Part shown: positions 9,530 to 18,334 of the stretch, piece by piece
How positions within the stretch are numbered: the first letter of the stretch is position 1
How the letters are laid out: every line of letters starts with the position of its first letter
NCBI GenBank assembly: GCA_040216555.1
Contig: JAVJOW010000009.1
Span: 1-64,000, forward strand
Reading direction: 5' to 3'
Length of the DNA: 64,000 nucleotides
DNA from: Arenibacter sp040216555
GTDB taxonomy: Bacteria > Bacteroidota > Bacteroidia > Flavobacteriales > Flavobacteriaceae
The notes under the pieces: generated by a model
The model's input: the letters and a program-made list of their open reading frames with translations, nothing else
Told to the model about the DNA's origin: nothing
The model's database searches: none
Translations under genes and position numbers: made by a program

Positions 9530-12500
9530 ATGAAGAATTATAGTTTATTTTTCATAATTAACTTGCTACTGGTTCTCAGTGGCTGTGGATGGAGTGCTCC
9601 TGAGGAAGTGGAGTTGGCCCTGGCACAGACACCGGATGTCATTGATTTTAATTATCATGTGAAACCAATACTTTCCGATAAATGTTTTGCTTGTCATGGT
9701 CCGGATACTGATAGCCAAAAATCTGATCTTCGACTTGATATTTCTGAAAGTGCCTTGGCTCCCCATGGCGAGTCCAAAAATTTGGCTATCGTCCCCGGAA
9801 GGCCGGGATCCAGTGATCTTATAAAACGTATACTTACTGATAATCCGTCAGAACAAATGCCACCTCCGGAGTCCAATTTATCATTGACAACAAAAGAAAT
9901 TGCCATTTTGGCCAAATGGATCGAGCAGGGAGCAGAGTATAAACCTCATTGGTCATTTATAAAACCTGTCAAGCCGGAATTGCCATTGATAAAACATTCC
10001 AACTGGGCAAAAAATGAACTGGACTATTTTATCCTGGATAGGCTGCAAAGGGAAAAGCTACATCCGTCCGAGAGGGCATCAAAGGAAACATTGATTCGGA
10101 GGCTAAGTTTTGACTTAACGGGACTTCCTCCCAGCTTGGAGCAAATTGAAAATTTCACAAAGGATACCACAGCCCATGCGTATGAAAAGCTGGTAGATAG
10201 GCTATTGCAGAGTCCCGCTTATGGAGAGCGAATGGCAGCTGATTGGATGGACGTGGCGCGTTATGCGGAGAGTGATGGCTATCTGGATGACAAGCATAGG
10301 GATTTTAGTGCATATCGAGATTGGGTGATCAAGGCCTTTAACGAGAATATGTCCTACAAAGAATTTTCCAGCTTACAATTGGCGGGAGATCTTATACCGG
10401 AACCGACCAAGGAAAGCATTTTGGCAACGGCGTTCAATAGGTTGCATAAAAGAAATTCCGAAGCCGGAATTATTTTTGAAGAGTATCGTGTGGAATATGT
10501 TGCAGATAGGGTATTAAGTGTTGGAAAGGCCTTTATGGGGCTTAGTATGGAATGCGCAAGGTGTCATGACCATAAGTACGATCCTATAAGTCAGAAAAAC
10601 TATTACGAGATGTCCGCCTTTTTTAATAGCACCAATGAATTTGGTTCCGCTGTCTACGGTCCAGGTCAGGTACCGGGACCTTCACTACTTTTAACGGACA
10701 ATGAGGCGGATAAGGTTCTGGCATATATTGATAGTGATATTAACAGTGCGGAGAAGAAACTAGATTCTCCGAAATCCTCGGAGCCGGAGGGGTTCAAAAA
10801 GTGGTCGGCAAATCCGTCTGCTATAAGAAATTCAATTGAAAATAATTATTCCAAAAGTCTTACGGCCTATTATCCTTTTGATTTTTTCGTGGAAAAAGGA
10901 AGTAAAAAGTATCAAAGCCCCAATAGGGCTGATAATAGTGCAGGACCTGCATTGATCAATGAACCCGAAATAAAAAAGGCTGCCAAAAACAAGGGTGTTT
11001 TCTTGAATGATTTTACATCTATTAGCCTGCCGGAGAAGGTAGGATGGTTTGACCAGACCGATCCATTTTCCATTTCCTTAAGTGTTTATCCAGATACTCA
11101 ATATGATGACGTTGCCTTATTTTATCATTGTGAAGATTTGCGATTGGGGCTAAAAGGGTACTCTATGTTCCTGGAAAACAATCGGCCGAAGTTTATCATG
11201 GCCTTTTCTTGGCCAACCAATGCAATCCAGATTAAGGCCAAAGAGGAAATTCCTGTTAGGCAATGGACAAATATTGCTGTGACCTACGATGGACTGGGGA
11301 AAGCAAACGGACTTCATATGTATCTCAATGGCAAAGAAATACCGGTAGAGGTTGAAATAGACCATCTTTATAAGTCCATATTGTTTAAGCCGGATCTGCA
11401 TACCTATGGGTTCAATGGTTTCGGAATGGGAATCAGGAATCATATGAAGACCTTTATCAATGGAGGTATTGACGAGCTTAAAATTCACAATGCTGAACTT
11501 TCTGCATTGGAAGTAAGTTATGGTTATGATTCCAATACCCTATCAGAAATTATGAATAATAGTTCCAGCACCAGAAATTGGTCCCTTTTAAAATCTCATT
11601 ATTCCTTGAGGGAGAATAATGGACTTGAGAAGGTAAAGGAAAATATTCGCGGGCTAAAGAGGAAGAAAAATAAGGTAATCGATACTATTTCGGAAATTAT
11701 GGTCATGGGAGATTTGCCTGAAGCGCGCCCTACTTATATTTTGGATAGAGGGGTTTACGATTCCCATGGGACGGAGGTGTACCCGGATGTACCCGAAGTG
11801 GTACTTCCTTTTAGCGATAGTTTGCCAAGGAATAGACTGGGCCTTGTTAAATGGTTGTTTGATGAAAATAATCCCCTAACTGCCCGGGTCTATGTAAATA
11901 GATTGTGGCAAATGCATTTTGGGACGGGATTGGTGTCGTCATCGGATGATTTTGGAAATCAGGGCAATTTGCCGTCACATCCAAAACTGCTGGATTGGTT
12001 GGCGGTTAAATTCATGGAATCTGGATGGGACATAAAAGCTATGAACAAATTAATTGTAATGTCTGCTACCTATCAACAAAGCTCCGTATTAACACCAGAA
12101 CTATTGGAAAGGGATAAGGAAAATGCATTGTTGGCACGGGGGCCAAGTTTTCGTATGTCTGCTGAAATGGTGCGGGATAATGCGTTGGCCATTTGTGGCC
12201 TATTATCCCCCAAGATCGGTGGTCCCAGTGTTTATCCGTATCAACCAGAGGGACTTTGGGACGAAATAAGCAATAAACCATGGCGTTATAAATATCTTCA
12301 GCAACCAGGGGAAGGGCTTTATAGAAGGAGTTTGTATACCATATGGAAAAGAACTTCGGGTCCGCCATCCATGTTGATCTTTGATGTTGGGGAAAGAGGG
12401 GTGTGCACGGTAAAGCGCAGACAGACGAGTACGCCATTACAGGCCTTGGTTCTCCTCAATGACCCCCAATATTTGGAAGCGTCGCGGGTAGTGGCCGAAA

Positions 12501-12778
12501 ATTTAATGGCCGATTACAGTGGGAATGTGGATGTACAACTGCAAAAAGCCTTTGTAATGTGTACAGGCAGAAACCCGAGTGACACTGAACTGGGAGTTTT
12601 GAGCAAATTCCATGCGGAGGAACTAAAACGTTTTACCGAGGCCAAAGAGGATGCTATTGCCTATACCCGTATAGGTAGCTCCGAAGTAAAGGCAGGTTTG
12701 GATCCCGTAAGCTTGGCGGCATTGGCTACGGTAATAAATGGAGTGATGAACACCTATGAGGGTTATACGATTAGATAG
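9530..12778 (+). CDS. PSCyt1-PSCyt2-LamG-PSD1 (DUF1549/DUF1553) protein
   Basis: A 1082-residue protein from ATG 9530; this start opens a lipoprotein signal (LVLSGC, Cys about 19), while the in-frame ATG at 9440 would bury it. Domains in order: a planctomycete-type cytochrome C with CFACH at 52-56; DUF1549 from about 145, including a second heme-type motif CARCH at about 341-345; a LamG/concanavalin-like domain at about 500-630; and DUF1553 from about 760, with RVYVNRLWQMHFGTGLV. This four-part architecture is abundant in Planctomycetes and Verrucomicrobia beside sulfatases. Its reaction is not established. It probably carries heme and acts in the periplasm on sugars, with the next three genes as partners. 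Confidence 0.9.
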   Translation: MKNYSLFFIINLLLVLSGCGWSAPEEVELALAQTPDVIDFNYHVKPILSDKCFACHGPDTDSQKSDLRLDISESALAPHGESKNLAIVPGRPGSSDLIKRILTDNPSEQMPPPESNLSLTTKEIAILAKWIEQGAEYKPHWSFIKPVKPELPLIKHSNWAKNELDYFILDRLQREKLHPSERASKETLIRRLSFDLTGLPPSLEQIENFTKDTTAHAYEKLVDRLLQSPAYGERMAADWMDVARYAESDGYLDDKHRDFSAYRDWVIKAFNENMSYKEFSSLQLAGDLIPEPTKESILATAFNRLHKRNSEAGIIFEEYRVEYVADRVLSVGKAFMGLSMECARCHDHKYDPISQKNYYEMSAFFNSTNEFGSAVYGPGQVPGPSLLLTDNEADKVLAYIDSDINSAEKKLDSPKSSEPEGFKKWSANPSAIRNSIENNYSKSLTAYYPFDFFVEKGSKKYQSPNRADNSAGPALINEPEIKKAAKNKGVFLNDFTSISLPEKVGWFDQTDPFSISLSVYPDTQYDDVALFYHCEDLRLGLKGYSMFLENNRPKFIMAFSWPTNAIQIKAKEEIPVRQWTNIAVTYDGLGKANGLHMYLNGKEIPVEVEIDHLYKSILFKPDLHTYGFNGFGMGIRNHMKTFINGGIDELKIHNAELSALEVSYGYDSNTLSEIMNNSSSTRNWSLLKSHYSLRENNGLEKVKENIRGLKRKKNKVIDTISEIMVMGDLPEARPTYILDRGVYDSHGTEVYPDVPEVVLPFSDSLPRNRLGLVKWLFDENNPLTARVYVNRLWQMHFGTGLVSSSDDFGNQGNLPSHPKLLDWLAVKFMESGWDIKAMNKLIVMSATYQQSSVLTPELLERDKENALLARGPSFRMSAEMVRDNALAICGLLSPKIGGPSVYPYQPEGLWDEISNKPWRYKYLQQPGEGLYRRSLYTIWKRTSGPPSMLIFDVGERGVCTVKRRQTSTPLQALVLLNDPQYLEASRVVAENLMADYSGNVDVQLQKAFVMCTGRNPSDTELGVLSKFHAEELKRFTEAKEDAIAYTRIGSSEVKAGLDPVSLAALATVINGVMNTYEGYTIR

Positions 12779-12787
12779 CTATTGAAT

Positions 12788-14257
12788 ATGGAAGATTTTA
12801 AAAAGCACATGGAATTTATGGAGACCCGGAGGGGATTTTTAAAGAAATCTGCACTTGGGTTTGGCTCTGTGGCCCTTGCCAGCTTAATGGGGCCATCATC
12901 CTTATACGGCAATAATCTATTGGACGGTGGTACCAAAAATTTAATGGGAGGAGCATTGGGAGGCACCCATTTTCCAGCAAAGGCCAAAAGGGTAATTTAT
13001 CTTTTTCAAAGTGGAGGACCATCGCAATTGGAAACCTTTGACTATAAACCGGAATTGGCAAAATGGCACGGGAAGGAAATACCTCCATCTGTCCAAGGAA
13101 CCCAACGTAACTCGGGTATGGTGTCCAGTCAATCGACTTTTCCTTTGGTTAAATCGATATACGATTTTAAGCAATACGGACAATCTGGAGCATGGGTGAG
13201 TGAGATTTTTCCATATACTGCCCAGGTGGTAGACGATCTGTGCATCATAAACTCCATGCGAACCGATGCTATAAATCATGAGCCGGCTGTAATGTTTCTA
13301 CAAACCGGGAGCCAGTTAAGTGGACGGCCATCCATAGGTTCTTGGCTTAGCTATGGCTTGGCCAGTGATAATAAAAACCTCCCCAATTTTGTAGTCCTAT
13401 TGTCCAAGGGAGGTGGGGCCCAACCTTTGAGTTCGGCTGCCTGGGGCAATGGCTTTTTGCCGTCCCATCATCAGGGAGTTCAATTTAGGTCCGGAAAGGA
13501 TCCGGTGCTTTATTTGAACAATCCCCATGGTGTCCATGATGAAGATCGAAGAAGGGCCTTGGATTACGTTTCTCAATTAAATAATCATCAGTACGATGTT
13601 TGGAAGGATCCGGAAATACAATCCAAAATTAATCAATATGAAATGGCGTATAAGATGCAAAATTCAGTACCGGATGCAGTAGATACCAAGGAGGAACCTG
13701 ATTATATCTATAAATTATATGGGGAAGATGCTAAAATACCGGGCACTTATGCTGCCAATTGTTTGCAGGCCAGGCGTTTGGCGGAAAGGAATGTAAAATT
13801 TATACAGTTGTACCATATGGGTTGGGATCAACATGGTGGCCTGCCCGGAGGAATCAAAAGACAGGCCATGGACACGGATAGAGCCACTGCCGGACTCATC
13901 AAAGATTTAAAACAAAGAGGTTTGTTGGAGGACACTCTTGTGGTTTGGGGCGGAGAATTTGGGCGGACCAGTTTTTCCCAGGGCAGATTAACGGCGGATA
14001 ATTATGGTAGGGACCATCATCCTGGTTGTTTTACAATGTGGATGGCCGGAGCAGGTGTAAAAGCCGGTATGGTTTATGGCAAAACCGACGAATTTAGCTA
14101 TAACGTAGTACAGGATGAGGTTCATGTTCATGATTTTCAGGCTACCTTGCTACATCTTTTGGGGATAGATCATGAGAAACTTACCTTTAAGCACCAAGGA
14201 AGAAGATTTAGATTAACAGATGTTCACGGCCATGTAATAAAAGACATTCTCTCCTAA
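12788..14257 (+). CDS. DUF1501 protein with Tat signal
   Basis: A 489-residue DUF1501-family protein (sulfatase-like fold). The N-terminus has a twin-arginine signal (TRRGFLKKSALGFGSVALAS), so it is exported folded. Features include LFQSGGPSQLETFDYKP, a central HMGWDQHGGLP near residue 345, and GGEFGRTSFSQ and GRDHHPGCFTMW later, with the His/Asp residues expected of an alkaline-phosphatase-superfamily metal site. ATG 12788 is preferred over TTG 12782. It follows the PSD1 gene by 9 bases, and DUF1501 is its usual partner. The catalytic role is unknown. Confidence 0.88.
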   Translation: MEDFKKHMEFMETRRGFLKKSALGFGSVALASLMGPSSLYGNNLLDGGTKNLMGGALGGTHFPAKAKRVIYLFQSGGPSQLETFDYKPELAKWHGKEIPPSVQGTQRNSGMVSSQSTFPLVKSIYDFKQYGQSGAWVSEIFPYTAQVVDDLCIINSMRTDAINHEPAVMFLQTGSQLSGRPSIGSWLSYGLASDNKNLPNFVVLLSKGGGAQPLSSAAWGNGFLPSHHQGVQFRSGKDPVLYLNNPHGVHDEDRRRALDYVSQLNNHQYDVWKDPEIQSKINQYEMAYKMQNSVPDAVDTKEEPDYIYKLYGEDAKIPGTYAANCLQARRLAERNVKFIQLYHMGWDQHGGLPGGIKRQAMDTDRATAGLIKDLKQRGLLEDTLVVWGGEFGRTSFSQGRLTADNYGRDHHPGCFTMWMAGAGVKAGMVYGKTDEFSYNVVQDEVHVHDFQATLLHLLGIDHEKLTFKHQGRRFRLTDVHGHVIKDILS

Positions 14258-14268
14258 AATTGGCCACT

Positions 14269-15336
14269 ATGATTACCCGAAGAAAATTTGTCAAAAAATC
14301 CTCAATGGGAGGAAGTGCGTTATTGGCATCAGCAATGGTACCCTTTTATATATTACGGTCAAAACCTAAACTTGGTGAACAAATTTTGGGACATGGCGAT
14401 TTTAAATATAAAGCGGAAACCCAATGGGGCAATTTGGATCCCAAAACGTTTCCCGTAAATAACTGTCATGAAATGGTCATGGATAAAAAAGGGAGGCTTT
14501 TGATGTTGACCGATCACCCTAAGAACAATATGTTGATCTATGATAAGTCTGGCAAATTGTTGCAGAGCTGGACATTGCATTTGTCCAGTGCACACGGGCT
14601 GACCATTCATGAGGCAGGTGGGGAAGAATACCTTTATATTACCGATCCAGGGAGTGAAAGAGTGTTGAAATGTACCCTGCAGGGACGGGTGGTTTTTGAA
14701 TTTGAAGCTCCAGAAAAAATTGGAGCCTACAATGGGAAAATGCCGTATAGGCCTACTGAGACGACTATTGGCCCCAATGGAGATGTTTATGTTGCAGATG
14801 GATACGGTTCGCAATATATTTTGCAGTATAGTGCTCAGGGAGAATTTATAAGAAAATTTGGGGGGGATAGTTTTCTGCAACTGGACAAATTTAAGCAAGT
14901 ACATGGGGTAACTTTGGATACAAGGGATCCCGCCAATCCCACTTTGTTGTGTACTGCCCGTATAAAAAATTCCTTTAAGAGATTTAGTCTGGACGGAAAA
15001 TATTTAGAAACATTTTATTTGCCAGGCGCCTTTGTAAGTAGGCCTGTCATAGATGGGGATAATATTTACTCAGGGGTCTGTTTCGGAATGGAAAAGGGAA
15101 ACTATAATTTGGCCTTAAACAAAGGGTTTGTTACTATTTTGAACAAGGAAAACAAGGTAGTGTCCAATCCGGGCGGGACCAAACCGAAATATAAAAATGG
15201 AAAACTTAAGTTGATGTTGCAAGATCAAACTTTATTCAAGCACTGTCATGACGTTTGTGTGGATGGGGATAAAAATTTATATGTCTGTCAATGGAACGCC
15301 AATGGCGTTTATCCCTATAAATTACATAGAATTTAA
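14269..15336 (+). CDS. Tat-exported NHL/six-bladed beta-propeller protein
   Basis: A 355-residue protein from ATG 14269; an upstream TTG is less likely. The start is a twin-arginine signal (TRRKFVKKSSMGGSALLAS). The body has propeller-type repeats: GRLLMLTDHPKNNMLIYDKSG, EYLYITDPGSERVLK, GDVYVADGYGSQYILQYS and KNLYVCQWNANGVYPYKL. NHL-type propellers bind ligands or act as lyases or monooxygenases. Here it is the third gene of the block, 11 bases after DUF1501, and may be the substrate-binding or catalytic subunit. No catalytic residues can be assigned. Confidence 0.75.
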   Translation: MITRRKFVKKSSMGGSALLASAMVPFYILRSKPKLGEQILGHGDFKYKAETQWGNLDPKTFPVNNCHEMVMDKKGRLLMLTDHPKNNMLIYDKSGKLLQSWTLHLSSAHGLTIHEAGGEEYLYITDPGSERVLKCTLQGRVVFEFEAPEKIGAYNGKMPYRPTETTIGPNGDVYVADGYGSQYILQYSAQGEFIRKFGGDSFLQLDKFKQVHGVTLDTRDPANPTLLCTARIKNSFKRFSLDGKYLETFYLPGAFVSRPVIDGDNIYSGVCFGMEKGNYNLALNKGFVTILNKENKVVSNPGGTKPKYKNGKLKLMLQDQTLFKHCHDVCVDGDKNLYVCQWNANGVYPYKLHRI

Positions 15337-15338
15337 TT

Positions 15339-16733
15339 ATGGATCAGATTACAGATGTATCGGATTGGCTTATTTTCATTGGAAGGTTTCACCCATTAAT
15401 CGTTCATCTTCCTATAGGGATTATTTTGGCAGGGGTTTCTATGTTTTTTCTGGCCAAGAAAAGGAAATTTACCCAATTGAAGGATGCTGTTCCCTTTTTA
15501 ATGGGGGCTGGGGCAATTTGTGCCCTGCTATCCTGTCTGTTGGGTTTTATGTTGTCCTTTCAAGGGGGGTATGATATGGAAGCTCTCAATGCCCATCAGT
15601 GGATGGGAGTGGCAATGGCCATAGTTGCTGTGTTGGCCTATGTCTCAGTGGTATGGGAAAGAACCAAAGGGATTGTGCTCTTACAGTCGGGGCTTATGCT
15701 ATTGCTTTTGATGGGATTGGGGTTTACAGGCCATAAGGGAGGCAACCTAACACACGGGCCTTCTTATCTTACCCAATATTCCCCCGATCCGCTGCGAAAG
15801 TTGGTGGGGCTGCCTCCCAAACCTTTAAAAAGACCCCCTGTAACCGTCCTTGATTCTGCTGATATATTTTTGGATGTTGTTTCCCCAATGCTTTCGGACT
15901 ATTGCGTAAGCTGTCATAATCCTGGAAAGTCTAAAGGAGATTTAATTCTTTCCACTTACGAGGGTGTCATAAAGGGAGGGGAAAACGGACCGGCTGTTGT
16001 AGGTGGGGATTTGGTTAAAAGTGAACTTTTTAGAAGGGTAGAGCTTCCGGAGCATCACGATGATTTTATGCCGCCAGATGGTAAGAAGCCATTTTCCGAG
16101 GAGCAAAAGAAATTATTGGAATTATGGATAATGAACGGGGCTCCGGATAAGGGGCAAATGTGGAATTTTGAAATGGAGAGCGACTATTTGTCGGCAGCAA
16201 ACAAAGTCCTAGGGTTGGAAGAAAATGGAAACAATCCGTTGGGAATAAAGGTAGAGCCGGCAGATTCTATGTTGGTAGCATCCTTGAGTGACCGAGGTTA
16301 TGTTATTAGGGCTATAAGTGAAGGCAGTAATTTGTTGGATGTTAGTTTTTTGCCCAATAAGAGGGCGGAAAATATAAATATTGAAGAGTTGTTACCGTTG
16401 AAAGAGCAAATTATGTTTTTGAATTTGGGGAATCTCGATTTGAGGGATAAGGATCTTGAAATTATCGGGCAGTTTGAAAAACTGGTTAGATTAAATATCC
16501 ACTCCAATCCTATCACCGATGGCGGAATATCCTATTTGGGAAACCTTCAGAATTTAGAGGCAATAAACTTGTATGGAACCAAAATAGGGGACGACGGATT
16601 GGAAAAGCTGAAATTGTTACAGAAATTAAGTCGCATTTATTTATGGAACACACCGGTTACCATGGAAAAAGTGGAAGATCTTAAAAGTCAACATCCCGAT
16701 ATGGAGTTATATTTGGGCGAAGTGGCTTCCTAG
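15339..16733 (+). CDS. DUF2231-cytochrome C (PSCyt1)-LRR membrane protein
   Basis: A 464-residue three-part protein. Residues about 1-135 hold four membrane segments of DUF2231 type (WLIFIGRFHPLIVHLPIGIILAG at the start). A PSCyt1-type domain follows with heme motif CVSCH at about 189 and MPPDGKKPFSEEQ, the usual end of this domain. The C-terminus (about 350-450) has leucine-rich repeats such as LVRLNIHSNPITDGGISYLG. It starts 2 bases after the propeller gene. It may anchor the block in the inner membrane and pass electrons from the periplasmic partners. That role is inferred. Confidence 0.85.
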   Translation: MDQITDVSDWLIFIGRFHPLIVHLPIGIILAGVSMFFLAKKRKFTQLKDAVPFLMGAGAICALLSCLLGFMLSFQGGYDMEALNAHQWMGVAMAIVAVLAYVSVVWERTKGIVLLQSGLMLLLLMGLGFTGHKGGNLTHGPSYLTQYSPDPLRKLVGLPPKPLKRPPVTVLDSADIFLDVVSPMLSDYCVSCHNPGKSKGDLILSTYEGVIKGGENGPAVVGGDLVKSELFRRVELPEHHDDFMPPDGKKPFSEEQKKLLELWIMNGAPDKGQMWNFEMESDYLSAANKVLGLEENGNNPLGIKVEPADSMLVASLSDRGYVIRAISEGSNLLDVSFLPNKRAENINIEELLPLKEQIMFLNLGNLDLRDKDLEIIGQFEKLVRLNIHSNPITDGGISYLGNLQNLEAINLYGTKIGDDGLEKLKLLQKLSRIYLWNTPVTMEKVEDLKSQHPDMELYLGEVAS

Positions 16734-16797
16734 ATTTATAAGGAAATTATCGCCAAACCTTGGGCCATCTTTGAAAAGTCGGCACTATGGTTTGAAC

Positions 16798-16836
16798 AAA
16801 AAAAATCCAACCCGTTAAATGGGTTGGATTTTTTTT
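16798..16836. terminator. Bidirectional terminator between the PSD1 operon and gltD
   Basis: AATCCAACCC (16804-16813) pairs with GGGTTGGATT (16821-16830), extended by A and T runs on both sides. It sits between two convergent operons and can end both. Confidence 0.9.
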
Positions 16837-16860
16837 CTAATCAGATATTCAGAAAATATT

Positions 16861-18327
16861 TTAAACCCTGGGCAGGTCTCCCTCTCCTTTTAATGGTAAA
16901 TAGGAGGTTCCCATGAGGTAAGTATCTACATGGTAAGCCGCTTGTCTACCTTCGGAAATGGCCCAAACTATTAAGGATTGTCCTCTTCTTTGGTCACCAG
17001 CTACAAATACGCCGGGGACGTTGGTCTTATAATCTGCTTCACTAGCTTTAATGTTGGTACGTGGATCGGCCTCAAGACCTAATTGCTCGGCAACAGTCAT
17101 TTCAGAACCTGTAAAACCCATGGCTAAAAGTGCCAATTCACATTTCCATTCCTTTTCCGTTCCGGGAACTTCCTTAAGAATTGGCCGTTGCCCTGGTTGT
17201 GAAATCCACTCTACTTCAGAAGTAATAAGTCCCTTTAAATTGCCATCTTTATCACCAATAAATTTTTTGGTGGAAATGCTAAAGAATCGCTCAACACCTT
17301 CTTTGTGGGAAGAACTGGTTCTCAAACGCATAGGCCAAAAGGGCCATGGTTGATCTTCTGGACGTCCTACAGGAGGTTTTCCCAAAATTTCAAAGTTGGA
17401 TACTGAAGTGGCGCCGTGTCTAATTGAGGTTCCAATACAGTCAGATCCCGTATCTCCCCCACCTATAACTACAACGTTCTTGCCAGTAGCTTTTATTTCT
17501 TCTCCCAGATCTTTAATGCCGTCTACTCGCTTATTATTTTGTTTTAAGAAATCCATGGCCTGTACCACCCCTTTAAGGTCTGCTCCTTCTATAGGCAATC
17601 CTCTTCTAACGGTAGCTCCGCCGGATAGTACAATGGCATCAAATTGATCCTTAAGTTCTGTGGCCAAAACATCAACGCCCACATGAACACCGGTCTTTAT
17701 GATAATTCCTTCTTCTTCTAAAATCTTAACCCTTCTATCAATGATAGTTTTTTCCATCTTAAAATCAGGAATACCATATCTAAGAAGACCACCAACTTTT
17801 TCATCCCTTTCAAAAAGGGTGACCAGGTGTCCAGCTCTGTTCAATTGTTGGGCCGCTGCAAGTCCGGCAGGCCCCGATCCAATAACGGCAACTGATTTTC
17901 CAGTCCTGCTAACGGGAGGTTCTGCTACTACCCAACCTTTTTTGAAAGCTGTTTCAACAATGTTTTTCTCAATGTTCTCTATAGTTACCGGGTCTTCATT
18001 GATGCCCAATACACAGGCTTCCTCGCAAGGAGCCGGACAAAGTCTACCCGTGAACTCCGGGAAGTTGTTGGTAGAGTGCAATATCTCTGCAGCTTTATCC
18101 CATTTGCCAAGGTAAACTGCGTCGTTGAAATCAGGTATAAGATTACCTAACGGACACCCACTGTGACAAAAAGGAATACCACAGTCCATACATCTGGCAC
18201 CTTGGTCTTTTAGCTCCTTTTCTTTCATCGGGAGCGTAAATTCCTTGTAGTTTTTTACTCTATCCTCTACAGGTGCGTATTCTTCTACTTTTCTATCGAA
18301 TTCCAAAAATCCTGTTATCTTTCCCAT
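16861..18327 (-). CDS. gltD: Glutamate synthase (NADPH) small subunit
   Basis: A 488-residue beta subunit that passes electrons from NADPH to the large subunit for making glutamate from glutamine and 2-oxoglutarate. Two 4Fe-4S cysteine sets are visible near the N-terminus (CMDCGIPFCHSGCPLG and CPAPCEEACVLG). The FAD site is VIGSGPAGLAAAQ at about 148, and a second dinucleotide fold has VIGGGDTGSDC at about 287. GVFVAGDQRRGQSLIVWAI near the C-terminus is typical. It lies 7 bases downstream of gltB in the same operon. Confidence 0.97.
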   Translation of the reverse strand: MGKITGFLEFDRKVEEYAPVEDRVKNYKEFTLPMKEKELKDQGARCMDCGIPFCHSGCPLGNLIPDFNDAVYLGKWDKAAEILHSTNNFPEFTGRLCPAPCEEACVLGINEDPVTIENIEKNIVETAFKKGWVVAEPPVSRTGKSVAVIGSGPAGLAAAQQLNRAGHLVTLFERDEKVGGLLRYGIPDFKMEKTIIDRRVKILEEEGIIIKTGVHVGVDVLATELKDQFDAIVLSGGATVRRGLPIEGADLKGVVQAMDFLKQNNKRVDGIKDLGEEIKATGKNVVVIGGGDTGSDCIGTSIRHGATSVSNFEILGKPPVGRPEDQPWPFWPMRLRTSSSHKEGVERFFSISTKKFIGDKDGNLKGLITSEVEWISQPGQRPILKEVPGTEKEWKCELALLAMGFTGSEMTVAEQLGLEADPRTNIKASEADYKTNVPGVFVAGDQRRGQSLIVWAISEGRQAAYHVDTYLMGTSYLPLKGEGDLPRV

Positions 18328-18334
18328 ATTTCGA

